Of a stretch of DNA of 64,000 bases, positions 28,625 through 41,027 are shown in pieces. The notes under the pieces are model-generated. The model did not search any database. It had not been told where the DNA came from and saw nothing but the letters and a program-made list of their open reading frames with translations. The stretch spans positions 744,001 to 808,000 of the forward strand of contig NOWV01000002.1 of assembly GCA_003344405.1 (NCBI GenBank), written 5' to 3'. The stretch is from Trichoplax sp. H2 (taxonomy: Eukaryota; Placozoa; Uniplacotomia; Trichoplacea). The stretch's first letter is position 1. The number at the start of each line of letters is the position of its first letter. A program made the position numbers and the translations under genes.

Positions 28625-28720
28625 CATAAAATTCCAAAGTTTCAAATTCATAACAAAAAGTTCAAATTTCAAAAACCAACTCTTACGATATTTCCCATAA
28701 ACTAAAATCCAAAAATTAAA

Positions 28721-28774
28721 ACAGAAAAATTATAATAGATAAATTAATACAGAAAAATTGTAACAGATAAATTC
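28721..28774 (+). repeat. Two-copy 28-bp tandem repeat
   Basis: ACAGAAAAATT followed by a TAATAGATAAATT-like tail occurs at 28,721 and, with a few substitutions, again at 28,749. It sits inside the strand-asymmetric segment. Confidence 0.7.
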
Positions 28775-28786
28775 GACTGGTTCCGG

Positions 28787-28805
28787 AATCCGAAAAATTC
28801 GGATT
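28787..28805. repeat. Hairpin AATCCGAA / TTCGGATT
   Basis: Perfect 8-bp arms enclose an AAA loop, directly overlapping the palindrome TTCCGGAA at 28,781-28,788. It marks the right edge of the strand-asymmetric segment, which makes an element terminus possible but unproven. Confidence 0.6.
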
Positions 28806-29304
28806 TTATAAAGATCACAGTAATCGCTTATCAAAAAATTTTATATGACTACTACGACTACTTTTCCTGACATTAGTATCGCTGAGTATTGACAGTTGAT
28901 GTTTTAGCGTCAAGTTGTACGGTAACTGTACGATTATAGACTACATTACAGTACTTTACTGTCATGTTGTTATAAAAATACCCTTTCTCTATGGATAGGG
29001 TTTTGTTACTAAGTCAAATTCATTTACAATTTGAATAGACTATCAAACGCACTTTCTTTAGATTAGGCAATTACTCTAAGGCTACTTCGCTAGTAATCTA
29101 TATAATACCTTGTAAAATAATGAAGAAGAAAAGATGGCGACATGATGATTTAGCAGGGTAAAGCTTGAAGACACTATCACTTTATAGGTACTTTCTATAG
29201 TAAAATAATACTAGTTACATACTAAAAGCTATAAAGGACTCTACTTTTAGTCCTTTACTACAAAATGATTCTAATCAATTGATATATTATGATGTTATGC
29301 CTTG

Positions 29305-29421
29305 ATGATAATTTGGATCATTGCTGTAGTTATATTCGTGCTTGGATTAATAGCTCTATATTACATGTATAAGAAATTGAATACGGTATTGACTGAGTTT
29401 TGCTTATGTAATATACTTTAA
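29305..29421 (+). CDS. Possible 38-aa single-pass membrane microprotein
   Basis: A complete ATG-to-TAA frame of 38 codons begins MIIWIIAVVIFVLGLIALYY. It continues with MYKKLN, giving one transmembrane-length hydrophobic helix followed by basic residues, the pattern of a membrane anchor. An in-frame stop lies just upstream. A GT donor-like site (ACG|GTATTG) follows the KKLNT codons, so it could also be an exon. In AT-rich DNA hydrophobic frames arise by chance, so confidence is low. Confidence 0.12.
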   Translation: MIIWIIAVVIFVLGLIALYYMYKKLNTVLTEFCLCNIL

Positions 29422-31058
29422 TGATGGACATTTTTAGCATAAGTATTATTAAGTATGATACTAAACAGATATTTCAGAAATGAAGGGGACTGAAAATGAT
29501 GAATAATCGTATTTACAGATAGTGAGTCTATTATATTGTGAATTATCTAACTTGTTTTAATTATAATTCACCCTTGTTTATGATGTAGATATCATCAGTC
29601 CATTAATCAATTTACTAATCCTTAAAAATTATTTTCGATAAGAAGAATGCTTGTAAAATGAGGATAATTGATTTATAAAGATCAAAATTTTTATTCATAA
29701 TATTATTAAATAAGTAATAAAGCTCTAAAAGGGTTTCGTATAAAACATTTCCGTTCCGCGTTGATTACTGATCAAAAATTTTCTTAACATGATTTATATG
29801 TGAAATTTACGAAATATAACAGAAATAAATAGGTAAAAAGTGAACCGTAGGTGTAGGTTTTATTTCGCTTTCAGATTGCAATTATTAACGAGATTGAGTT
29901 ATTTACTTCGTTTTTTCTATGTAAAAGAACATCCTGGAATAATTATGATTAATGCATGCATAAAACTTCATTAAGAAAGATAATAAGATATTTGAATATT
30001 TACAGATTCTTAATTTGGAAAAATTGCTTAAGGATAAAAAAGAAAGCATACAAATATTAGGTAATTCGGGAAAATATTGATCTATTATTCTCATTTATTA
30101 ATTTACTTTTGGCATCGTCTGTTCTAATAGTTAATATTATTTACGTATTTGATATGCTGATTGTTAACGATATATAAAATTTTTAACACAATAAATATGC
30201 TGAAAGAGAAGAACATTAATGCAAAAGAATAAATCCTGGATACAGCAGAAAAAAATGAAAAATTTACAGTTATCCATTATAATCATTTCTTTCTAATATT
30301 GGCATATTACATTACGTAACAGTCAGTAAAAGAAAATGATCTTCTAATTAGATAATTTCACTTGATACGCAATTTTCTACGATATTATGATAATTTGTTT
30401 GAATCATTGGCTAAAAAGTGGATATGACTAAATACTTTTCCAATTTTTAAAGCAAAAAATACCCAAATTACGGTTGTTTTTAATTAAATTATATTTGTTT
30501 TGCAAAGCATTATTCTAACACAATTAGTATTTGTATACTATAAATATAGCCCAATTGGAGCCATCGTAACAAATCCTTCCGTGTTAGATCAGGGTCATAG
30601 AAATAGCCTATCTAATATGAAGATCCTAATATCTGAGATGCTTATTACATAGCACGCCATTAAAACAATGTTTAAAAGATCAAGTATGATTATTGTATAA
30701 ATTCTTTACAGACTTATCATAATTCAGGTTTTTTGCAGTTACTATACCATCAAATTGTTTCGGAAGTATTTTGACATTGCTAATAGTATGATCATCTTAT
30801 CCAAAAGATTATTTTGTTTATGATTCCTAAGATATAGCTCTTTACAATACTACGTTATGTAAACATTACGGCTAAAATCTTAATCCTGGCTAATCCCGGC
30901 TATTATCCATAACAATCGACTAAAATCCTAAATAGGAGTGCACAAATCTACTATAGTTTAAGAATTACCATTTGCTAATCAGAAAGAAAACAAACTTCCT
31001 GTACTTCTTTCAGCTTAATAGTAGACACTTTTGAAGTGCAATCGACCTATTCATATGA

Positions 31059-31087
31059 CTAGTGAACTACCCGTTCAAATGAACGGG
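31059..31087 (-). mobile_element. Helitron-like 3' terminus, copy 1
   Basis: On the minus strand a perfect hairpin (8-bp arms CCCGTTCA/TGAACGGG with a 2-nt centre, 31,070-31,087) is followed within 7 nt by CTAG and then T. This is the layout of a Helitron 3' end (subterminal hairpin, CTRR terminus, insertion before T). The same hairpin and CTAG end recur at 51,086-51,117. The 4-7 nt hairpin-to-CTAG spacing is shorter than the classical 10-12 nt. The element body would extend to higher coordinates, and its 5' TC end was not identified. Confidence 0.4.
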
Positions 31088-32917
31088 AATTATACTCAAC
31101 ACTAAATGCACGCTTAATATTTGAGAGTTGATCCTGTTATCTGACTGAAAATATTGCTGATGCAATAACAAGACATTCAATTTTGATTTATTCGTTTAAA
31201 TAGGAATTTAAACTATGATATGGGCGACTAAAGCCCAAAATTCTGATATTTTGCCCTAAATTCAGACTTTAGCCAACTATTACGCATAATAAGCGAGGCC
31301 AGGTCTTAGCCAGATCATATATATATTGTTGTATAGATGACGATAGATAATCTACTGACTAGTTTACGTCTTATACTGTTACGAAGGTATCTTATGATAA
31401 GTCATTAGATGGTAATCAAAATTTTTCGGCTATAGGTAATATATAAAGATCTTATCTACAATACGTTAAATATAATGTATAGATAACAATAATCTGAGCA
31501 AGAGATATCTCACATGTTTCTGGATGACTTTCACTTACTGATCAGTGGCTATACATGATCTACAGTAGATATGTCTTAATGACTTTTTGTCTTTGGGAAA
31601 GATCTTCAATTAACTGGTGTATGATATAAATGGCTTATGCTTATGTAAGTATTTACCTTAATAATTATATGGAAGTAGCTTACTGTAGAGTGCTGTAAAT
31701 ATTAATATATCCCATAACTTGAATAGCGTTTCAGTATATCTGAATGCTGAAAGAGCAAAAAGTTATGAGTTGCTCGCATATCAGCATGATAATAATTTTA
31801 TTAATTAAAGCTGGCACTAATGAGGTAAAGATCTAACTAAATTATTAAAAACTTCGCTTACATGATTGTTTTGTGTAGCAGTTCTGTAGATTGTATACTC
31901 ATACTTCATATAAGGTCGATATTGCTCTATTATTGATGTCAAATAGATTTTTTTGTCTTGATGAACTAGCAATATTGTAGAAGCCCAAATAAATGAGTAA
32001 GGAGCTCAATTCATAATAGATGTATGCTAATTATGTACACATAAGTAGGTTGAGGTGAACTCTGTTTCTCGTGCGTGGCTCTTGCATACGTATTCTATGG
32101 CCAAGTTTATAACATAGAATAGCATGATAGTCGAGTCTCTCTTTACTACAGTGCCATACCATAAAGATATAATTAAATAGCTAAAGGAATATTTAGTAAA
32201 TTTGCTCTTTTCGTTGTGGTCGGTAATACAATAAAATTTAATTATCCCTTAGCGTAAATTTTGCAAGGAGGGCATAATTATCTAAGGTAAGGTACTGATA
32301 TGAGTATATTATAATTTAATAGGCTCATCCATTGTCCATCATCCGTTGAGATTTTCACAATGTTAAAAGTAAAATCATCTTAATGTCTTTTATTCCATTA
32401 AATAATAATCATACGTATATTATTAGTAAAGTTAGATTCTTCGCGATTTCCTTCTCGTTAAATTTAAACAGATGTAAATCATTCACATTCAGTTACATTA
32501 AAGTAAAGGCTACATCAAAATATGCTCTACTGGTGAAATATGTAGGTACAGTTTTTTGTTACAATTATTTTTGTTAGTAAATGTGTTATAGATCACTATA
32601 TAACAAAGCTTGTACAGAAATTTGAGCACTGAGTATGCACATTATATATAAATTGCTGCATTTAACAAAAGAAACATTTTGCTGGCTATATCCTTATATG
32701 CTTCATGATAATAAATTAAGGTGAGGAAATCAAACAAATCCAAGATGAATTGACGATTAATGAAAACGACTAAAATAATCCTTGGAAGGCCTTTTACTGT
32801 TTTAGTACATAATTGAGACTAGTGTCGTCAAATTGTATAAAAATATACTGTACAGAATTATCCCAGCAATTGATCCTTGTAAAATCGTGGCTGACTTGTG
32901 GGCATTGAGGGTAGCGA

Positions 32918-35900
32918 TTACTTTCCGGAACCTGATTTTTTGCCTTTACTACTTGTGCGAGAAGAGGCCCTTGAGCTTACTTTAGAACCAGTTGGCGATT
33001 TAGCTGCACTGCCAATATCAGTGGCACCAAATTCCATAGTTTTTGATTTGATGGATTGTTTTGAATTGGACGCTACACTAGTACGACTAACAACTGAATT
33101 CCTGTCGATTATCACATAAAGAAGAAATTAATCCTTAAAATATTGAAAAACCAAACAGTTACTTGCTATGTCCTAGATTAATAACATACACTGGATAAAT
33201 AACTTACATTCAATTGCAATTACAAATCAATTTTGTTTTAATTACCTTGATGAAGCAACACTACTTTGAGATCGTGAGCTACTTAAGACTGACGGAGGAC
33301 GAGAACTTTGCCTGGATGATGCTGGACTTGGAGGCTCTGATAGACCAGCCTGATAAGAAAATGATGATAGTCTTATTTTAAGCGCTGATATCAATTATCT
33401 AGATAAATTGCTTTACAATGAAGATAAAGCCATGTAGATGTAAGTAGATACGTAAGTTAAGAGGACAAATTATAATAAACTTACTTGCTGGTAGTAGGCA
33501 CTAACAGTGGTTGATAAGTTAGGATTATCGCTGCTCAAACCCTTAACTTGTTGCATAATGTTATTATTAAAATCACGTAGTAGGCGTGTATCGATGTCTT
33601 TCTATATTTTCCACGATAAAAAAGGAATGAAATATAATATGCCTTTAGTTAATGCTATATATCATAGAGTCTCCTACTAATAAAACTAAATCAAAGAAAA
33701 GATAACAAAGCAATAATGGCTTTTGCAGTTTGTTCGCCAAATTTCAAACTCAGACTAAATAAAGTTATAAACTTACCTCTTGGGGTAACTCTTCAGATTT
33801 ACTCGTGCCATTGCGAACTTCCTTTACTAATTTAGACATCTATAAACGAATTGATAGTCGCATTAGTTAAACTGTTTCCGTTATGAATGATGTCTAAAAA
33901 TGTTACAGCCAATCCTACCTGCTTATTAATTCTTTCTTGTTTCTTTTGTTGCTCACTAACGGCTGCTTTTAACTGATTACCTTTTAACTATTAAAACAGA
34001 AGAAATTATTATAAAAGCTCTTCTAAAGTCGGAAGAAAGAGTAAGAATTTGAACTACTGATCATTATAACTTGGCACAGTTGAATATAGAATAGATTAGA
34101 TATTTTTGATAACTGTTTGAAATCGTGGCTAATTTCAGGCATTCAGTTTACCTGGAGGTCTTCCAAAGCCTTTAGAAGGTTATTTTCATCTTCATCTAAG
34201 GCAGAGAGATTTTGACGCATAGCCTGTGATGTAATGGAGATAATCATAAATTCAGCTGAAGTTTAAAGCTACTTTAAGATAATTCATTATCAAAAAATAA
34301 AGTGATTCAACCTGTAGATCTTCTTGTATTTCACGAACTTGTCGACGCTTATATTTATATTTGTCAAGGACAGCAGCCAACTGTTTTTCCAATAGTTCTT
34401 TCTCTTCGACTTCATCTGCCATATCATCGACCGGTTGAAGGCTTTTACGTAACTTTTCATTGCGCCCGGCCAGTAACCGAAATGTATTATCCAAGGCTCT
34501 GAAAATTATTATATAATATAATTACTCTTCGATAGCTTTGCATCTGAATCGTTAATTGAAGAACTCTCTTTAAAATCAGTTTCAAGTTGAGTTTTAAAAC
34601 TGAGAAATATTTACCTAATTTCCTTTTCAGCCTTTCTAATTTTAGCATCTAGAATATCGCCCTGGCGTTGAAGTTCTTCCTTTTCTTGTGCTGCCTGGAA
34701 AATTGATTATAAAATCTACTTAAATCTATTTTATTAAATATAAAGATTTGATGAAATAGTATACTGTACTAGCAATTAACTGTACTGTTGCATTGAATGT
34801 AATTATAATTTCATTATCTACCAAAATTTTTCATAACGGAGTAATCATCAGCGTTAGTTAACTTAAGCTTTTTTTATGAAGTGAAGTGAATTACAGACAC
34901 GCAGTAAATCAATTATAGCTTTATTCTATTGGTTATCATAATGCTTTAACTCAGTAACGAAGGGTGAAGAGTCTTAACGATGCAATAACTTATTACTTAT
35001 TAGAACTTGTTTATCATTTATGTACGCTAGAAAAAAGTAATAAAAGTAGCGTAAAACGATATAATCCTGCAATTAATATTTAGCCTACCTTTATAACAAA
35101 ATATGCTTGTGTATGTTCTTCTTCTCCTTCAGGTGGTGCCATAGAGACCATCAGAAGTTCATATCTAATTTTAAAATGATTTGTGATATATTACTAAAAT
35201 GTAATAAAAGTTGAATTTAACAGCTATATCAGAAATAAGGCGAAACTGTTACCTTCTCCTTAGTTTATCAATTTTAGAGATTCTCTCGTGTAACTCAGAG
35301 CTGCGAATCACAGTATAAATGTTTAGTAAACAATAATGAGGCCTCGTATGATCGTCAATGAGAGTGGCTATTTTAATTATCACATCTATAAAATTTTTAT
35401 AGTTACCTTATAGTTTGCTTTTCTTCACTTGCGCTCTTTAATTGAGCTCGTAGCATATCCTTATGGATATTAATTTCATGACGCCTTTCTTTCATTGCCT
35501 TAAAGGTAAAAGTTATTATAACAATTAAACAATTAATACTAAAATTAAGACCGCATATATAATGCACTATTTATTCCATACTTACAGTTTCTAGCTGTAG
35601 TCTTCGCTTTTCTTGCGTTAGAACATCGTCAGCTTTACTTTGCAGATGTTCACGGATTCTGCGTTATAATTTGATTGCATAAAATTTAGTACATCTAAAA
35701 TAATTGATTCTTGATCGAAATTACATTAGATTTATTTACGTATAAGTCTTGGTACTCACTTCTTCAGTTCCAATCTCAGTAAATTATCTTCAACCAATGT
35801 ATCCTAAAATGAAATTATGCGATTTTTCTCTTCAGTATAAACTAGCAATAAAAGGTGTCTCTTCCTTCAGTCATGGCTTATAATAAGCGTTAGAATATGA

Positions 35901-38900
35901 AACAAAGCTGTACAGAAGTAGTGATAATGATTTTTGAATGAACTTTCTGAGCACGGTATCTCTATACGCCTTTTTAATAAAATTGCTATAAAATATTTAA
36001 TGACTAGTTAGAAACAAATTTTGACTCTGATGAAGAGCACTTCAATCTCTAAAGTAGCTTCGTATATCGAAAAATAGTTTAATATTATTTTAGACATTTA
36101 AACTTATTTTATACCTATCATTAAGAGATAAAATTTCATGATAAATTTAATACTATTCAATTTTGAAACTCTTCTAATAATATCTTTCCGAGATGTTATA
36201 AATTGAGTAAAGTATACTTTAAAGAGCACATAGTAACCTGCTTTTGGGCTGTTAATCGCCTCAATTCGCGCTGCGAGCTGTCATTATGCAAGTTCAGTTC
36301 ACCTAAAAATATTGTAAGTCAACGATAAGATCAGTCGTATTCAATAGTAATGTGTAATAAAACGTTACTTTTTACATTATATCGTGTTTCCAAGTTGTCT
36401 TCTTACATTATGTGCACGATTTAGAAATTTTAATTTTTACCTATTTTGGTCGTTAATGCATCCTTTTCCTTTTTACTCTTCTCTAATTCACGATTTGTCC
36501 TTCGTAAATCATCTTGCAGTCGTTTCATTTGATTTGTGAGTAGAGCCTTGGTGGCTTGTTCTTTTTCACATTGAGTAGTTAATTCCTAGTAACGTCACCA
36601 TTTGCAATGGTTAAATAGATTTATCATTACTTTCCTAAATTATTATAGAGTTCCTATCTTTTACGATCACTAAGAACCAGTGTTATTAGGATGATAAGCG
36701 TAGCACTATTGATAGCCATTTATCACGAGGAATATGCCACACTATCAGATTAACTAGTACTATCCAAAACATTAGTCTTGTTAAGACCGGATAAATATTA
36801 GTAACCTACTTTTGCTCTAACTGTAAGTTTTTCCTTTTCATCTGTGCCTACTTCACCCTGTAGACGAGCAATTCTTCGTTCCAATTGCTGCAATTGGAAA
36901 TCCTATGCGACAGATTAATTCAGATTGTAAATTATAATTATCGTATGAAATCAAGTGTTATAATGTTTATGAAGAAGAAAACGATGGCATTTCTACATGG
37001 ATAGAGTGAATTCGAAAATTTGATTTTTTGAGACGACTTACTTGAGTATAAATAAGTTCTTGTTGCTTTAATGATTCTCGATCTAACATGGCTAAGCGAC
37101 TGTCGAGATTCTTAATAGCAGCACGAGAGCCTTGAATTTCAGCGTTAACTACCATTTCGTTATGCTGTTCTTTATGTAGTATCTCATTCTTCTTAAATCG
37201 CAGTTCTCCTAATTGTTGTAATTCTTGTTCTAACTTAGCAAGTCGGTTTTCTTCCGCTCTCATGATTTTATCCCAACGATCAGCTTTCTCCTCAACTGAT
37301 AATGTTGTTACATTACTTTCTTTCAGCTCCTTGGCTAAATCATCACGCTCCTCCTGAATAGCTAAAAGCCTAATATAATGAGCATAGCAAGTAATCAGAA
37401 TAAAATTGATCACTTTTAATTTTCGTATTTTAATAAACGCCTATTACTTTATTTTATTAATGATTTATTGTCTATAAAGTTAATATATCTACCTATTTTG
37501 CTTATCTGCAATTTCTGCTTTTAATTGACTATCTTTTGATTTAATATTTTCATAGTCATTTGCAGTTCGATCGACAACTAGCCTTAAACTTTCGAGCTAT
37601 AATTAGTAAAACATTTTGATTAATATCAAAAGTAAAATTTCGCTAGTACAGTATTGTAGAATGTTACAGTGAATTGAAAACTAAAAGAAATGGTAATTTT
37701 TTATCTGACTTTAGGCATATGCTTCTTTTTTACTAGTATTGGTACTACGATATGACTAAACGTGGATGACTTAAAATAAATCTATGGTGAATACAAAGCA
37801 TGAAGTACCTCATCTACAATTTCATTTCTAGCTCTTTCAACATCCTGATATTCTAGGCGTGATTTGCCGATGAGCTGATCGCCAACGGCGATTTTTTTTC
37901 TAACTTCTTGATTATCAATTTTGATTGATTCCAATAGGCGCTACAAGGAGAGAGGATTTAAGGATTGTTGTATAGTTAAAATTTGATACATTGAGTACTT
38001 TCAATTTGTATAATTTTGCACTAATTCTAACCAGTCTTTCGTTAATTGAATTTTCTTTTTCTCTGACATGTATATTGATTTTAGCTAAATCCTAAAAATA
38101 AATGTATGGATCAATTTATAATGGAATAATAAAAATTTCCTGAACCTATTTAACAAACATAAAACTATCGATAGTATTGTGGAAGAACCGACGTCTTCAC
38201 TTATTCTATGTAGTTACTAACGTTATTAATCCCTTCAATGTCTTTATCTCTTCGTTGCATTTGCTCAATTGTAGTTTGCCATTGTTCAAGTAGTTCCTGG
38301 CGTTGTTGATGAGCTCGTCTAAAATCTTCTGCTACTTTATCTACTTCTAGCTGTAATCCGTTTATAGTAAACCAGTAAGTATCTATTGAACTATTATAAA
38401 GTGATATATTTGTAAGCGAAATTTCGAAAGATGCTTTCGATACGAACCTGAGAGGTAAGTGTTTGAGTTGCTTCAAAATCTAATTGCTTTTTAAGTTTGC
38501 TAAGTTTTTCTGTGTTTTTCTCTGATTTTAATGATAGATCCTATTGCATTAAGTTTGTGGCTATTAACGTACAGATTCAAATTATAATTTATTATTTTAT
38601 GTACTGTAATACCCATAATTACTTACTGTAACTTTAGTTTCGTCCACTCTTGTATATTTTTGCAAAATTAGAGCATCTTCATCTTTATTAGTACATTCTT
38701 CAAGCCATGCTTCAAGAGCCTACAATTTCATTGATGAGCATAAAGTATTCAGTTATCTATAATAAAGTGTCTAACTTTGTATTTACATCATAATATCTAT
38801 TGAACATAAATTGTTTACCTGTTGATCCCATTTAACTTGATCTTTGATATCATCAATTTTTTGATTATTTTTAAAAATGACATTCTAATAGGTAGAAATA

Positions 38901-40006
38901 TGATTATTAATGGCAATGATTTGATTACTTTTTTTAAGATACCGTTATCACAGTATATGTATAAAAGTAATACAGTTAAAATTTTATACACAAGAGATGT
39001 TATTTAACTGGAATAACATTTGCCGTTCGCGGGTCAAGTGGTTTACGTAATTATTCTGCATCTTCACTGCCACTGTAACAAACCTGGTATATATTCATTT
39101 TGTCTTTAGTCTCAGAAGCTAAATTTGCAATACGTTGTAGTTCTATGGCAATGCGGCCCTTTTCACGATTTGCTTTTTAATAGTAACAATAACAAACAGT
39201 TTAACAGGGTATTATATCTGGATTTTAATAGACCGCCAATGAAATTGGTATATTGAAGATTTGGTTATACAATCATTCAATTACAATAATGTTCTACTTA
39301 TCAAATAGCTATAACATACCAAGTTGCAGAAAGTGTTTCTCACTTTGATTTTCATTTTGTCTGGCACGACACATTGCCTATCAAAGTTACATATGTTACA
39401 TTGGGATTGTAAGGGTAAAAGAGCAGGTTGAAACAATTAATTTAAAGAGTTCGATTAGAGTAGTGGGCATGCATTATTTCTTAGGCTAACCTGAGTCTGC
39501 TGCCATTCTTGCCTGACATTTTTCATATGCTCTTCCATAGCTCTTATACGATCATCATGCTCATTATTGTGCATTTTTAACGACGTATTTTTTTGCTCGT
39601 TTAACCGTATCTAAGAATCATTGAGGATAAGATATTATAATTGGATATAATTTAGTACGTCAGAGAGTGAAAGATACTTTCTGATGGTTTTTAAAGGAAT
39701 AAAGGTGAAGTAGTAGAATCTACCATACAATTACTCCGTATAAATGTGCATATATATCTATGACGGAAATTGCCCATAAAATACAGTGCAGTTTTATACT
39801 CCAATAATGCCAACGTTCTATACTTACAGAATATTCCTTATTTGTATCATCTAATATGATACAGGGTTATAGTTAAAATTTGCAGTCATTTAGGCTGCGT
39901 TACAAGGTATACATACTTTCTCTTCCAGTAACTTATTTTCCTTATTGGCCACTGGCATTACAATGTCATTGTCCCAATCGAATTCAATTTTAGTACGTTG
40001 GTCCAT
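32918..40006 (-). CDS. CCDC39: CCDC39, axonemal coiled-coil ruler protein
   Basis: CCDC39 pairs with CCDC40 on axonemal doublets as the 96-nm ruler that positions inner dynein arms and the nexin-dynein regulatory complex. Twenty-eight exons splice to about 957 aa (human about 941): 39917-40006, 39491-39610, 39320-39377, 39084-39172, 38819-38884, 38627-38719, 38448-38540, 38222-38350, 38032-38091, 37809-37940, 37493-37596, 37042-37369, 36810-36902, 36441-36585, 36238-36302, 35760-35803, 35586-35658, 35407-35498, 35253-35300, 35089-35164, 34615-34694, 34312-34498, 34152-34223, 33919-33987, 33777-33839, 33485-33601, 33246-33349, 32918-33101. All junctions are GT-AG and in frame. Hallmarks are the N-terminal [66 protein letters not shown] and a Ser/Arg-rich tail ending SGSGK. 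Nearly the whole chain is predicted coiled coil. The start is the first ATG before the conserved N-terminus. It is divergent from centrobin. Confidence 0.95.
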
Positions 40007-40396
40007 GATGTATACGTTGATGTTCGCTTACGTTGGTAAAATTGTAATTTCTTGAATTATTCTGGTATGTTCTATAGAGTTAGATAAAAAAGGAGGGATA
40101 TTACGTCCAAGATATGATATCTGTATATGCGATTATTTTTACTTTTTGGCTTATTCCAATGTTCTAATGATCGTTTATAATTGTTATCCATGAAGTAGAA
40201 ATGCATTTATGTCATCCAACTAGCTTTTACTCTGGAATCTATTGAAATATAATTTATTATAAAACTTACATTAATCGTTGATAATGATGGATGGATCACA
40301 AGGTAAGATCGATTTAGCAGTTTTACTTGTAAACGTTACTGATTATAATTATAGGAAAATATGATTTTATGCAATGAAATGTCAAAATATGAATTT

Positions 40397-40410
40397 GTTA
40401 CTATGGAGAC
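40397..40410 (+). promoter_or_regulatory. X-box-like (RFX) site upstream of CCDC39
   Basis: GTTACTATGGAGAC matches 13 of 14 positions of the metazoan X-box pattern GTHNYYATRRNAAC bound by RFX factors, which drive ciliary genes. It lies about 390 bp upstream of the CCDC39 ATG. The match is by eye, and one mismatch in AT-rich DNA leaves room for chance. Confidence 0.35.
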
Positions 40411-40486
40411 GATATAGCCGTCCTTCTTTCTGGACGTATGCCATTATCCAACATCTTACAAGCACGTTTGTTTGGAGACTAAATCA

Positions 40487-40626
40487 ATACTGTACCCTAT
40501 ATAGTGGAGTAGTGAATCAGTAGTTTAGGTATAATGACCGAAAGGAGAATAACATACCATCGATACCACGACCAAGGCTAGGAACTATCTTCATACTGTA
40601 CCCTACGTAGTGGAGCGGTGAATCAG
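40487..40626 (+). repeat. Pair of 34-bp direct repeats, 106 bp apart
   Basis: The units at 40,487-40,520 and 40,593-40,626 share ATACTGTACCCTA, GTAGTGGAG and GGTGAATCAG or AGTGAATCAG with only a few differences. They lie about 480-620 bp upstream of the CCDC39 start. They may be a duplicated regulatory module or part of a repeat family. Confidence 0.75.
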
Positions 40627-40820
40627 AGGTAACCTTCCATGGGCTGTTGATGAACTTGGTATAGCGAGGTTAATTTCGATAATACTGTACACCAAAAAAA
40701 TAAAATTGTGTACGTAAAATTGTTATTTGTACAGTACGCATAAATTTTATACAGAATTATTAGCAAATCATAACTTTTATTAGTTCTTCATTCCGATTTT
40801 CCTGCCGAAATGAATTTCGC

Positions 40821-41027
40821 TACAGTGTACAGTAGTTTACAGAGGCCTGCCGTACAGTGTACAGTACTGTAACTTGAGATGGAAGAAAATAGTAAGGGAG
40901 GGGAGACGAGTCAGGCGGCGGCGACGGCCGTTTCCAGTTCCGTACGTCCCGTCTGGCACGTACAAGGAGATTTTTGCCTAGTAAAAAATTTTAAAACGGC
41001 AACTTACTGTACTGTACAGTACAGTAC
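40821..41027. repeat. ACTGT/ACAGT palindrome cluster with a GC-rich insert
   Basis: TACAGTGTACAGTA-type units occur at 40,821-40,870, and a perfect 22-bp palindrome of ACTGT and ACAGT units occupies 41,005-41,026. Between them lies an unusually GC-rich stretch (about 40,895-40,970) containing GGCGGCGGCGACGGCC. The unit belongs to the family described for 51.3, 59-60 and 61 kb. Confidence 0.75.

Larger units (their letters stand above)
27936..28810 (-). other. Strand-asymmetric (G-poor plus strand) segment
   Basis: In about 28.08-28.74 kb the plus strand has very few G residues. Several 60-base rows contain one to four G against eleven to seventeen C, whereas flanking DNA is roughly balanced or G-rich. 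The segment contains a short protein-like minus-strand frame (28,125-28,304), an inverted repeat with CRE-like half-sites (28,605-28,624), a 28-bp tandem duplication (28,721-28,774) and a hairpin (28,787-28,805). It may be an old inserted element or a lone transcribed exon with its promoter. I cannot assign a family. Confidence 0.5.
28811..32917. other. Intergenic region downstream of CCDC39
   Basis: No recognised gene. It holds one short hydrophobic frame (29,305-29,421) and the Helitron-like end at 31,059-31,087. No AATAAA or ATTAAA for CCDC39 is apparent in the 300 bp after its stop codon. Confidence 0.55.

Noticed and set aside
32898-33119. Plus-strand frame opposite the last CCDC39 exon
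   Set aside because: It is a shadow of the Ser/Arg-rich coding exon on the minus strand, which splices correctly and ends the CCDC39 protein.
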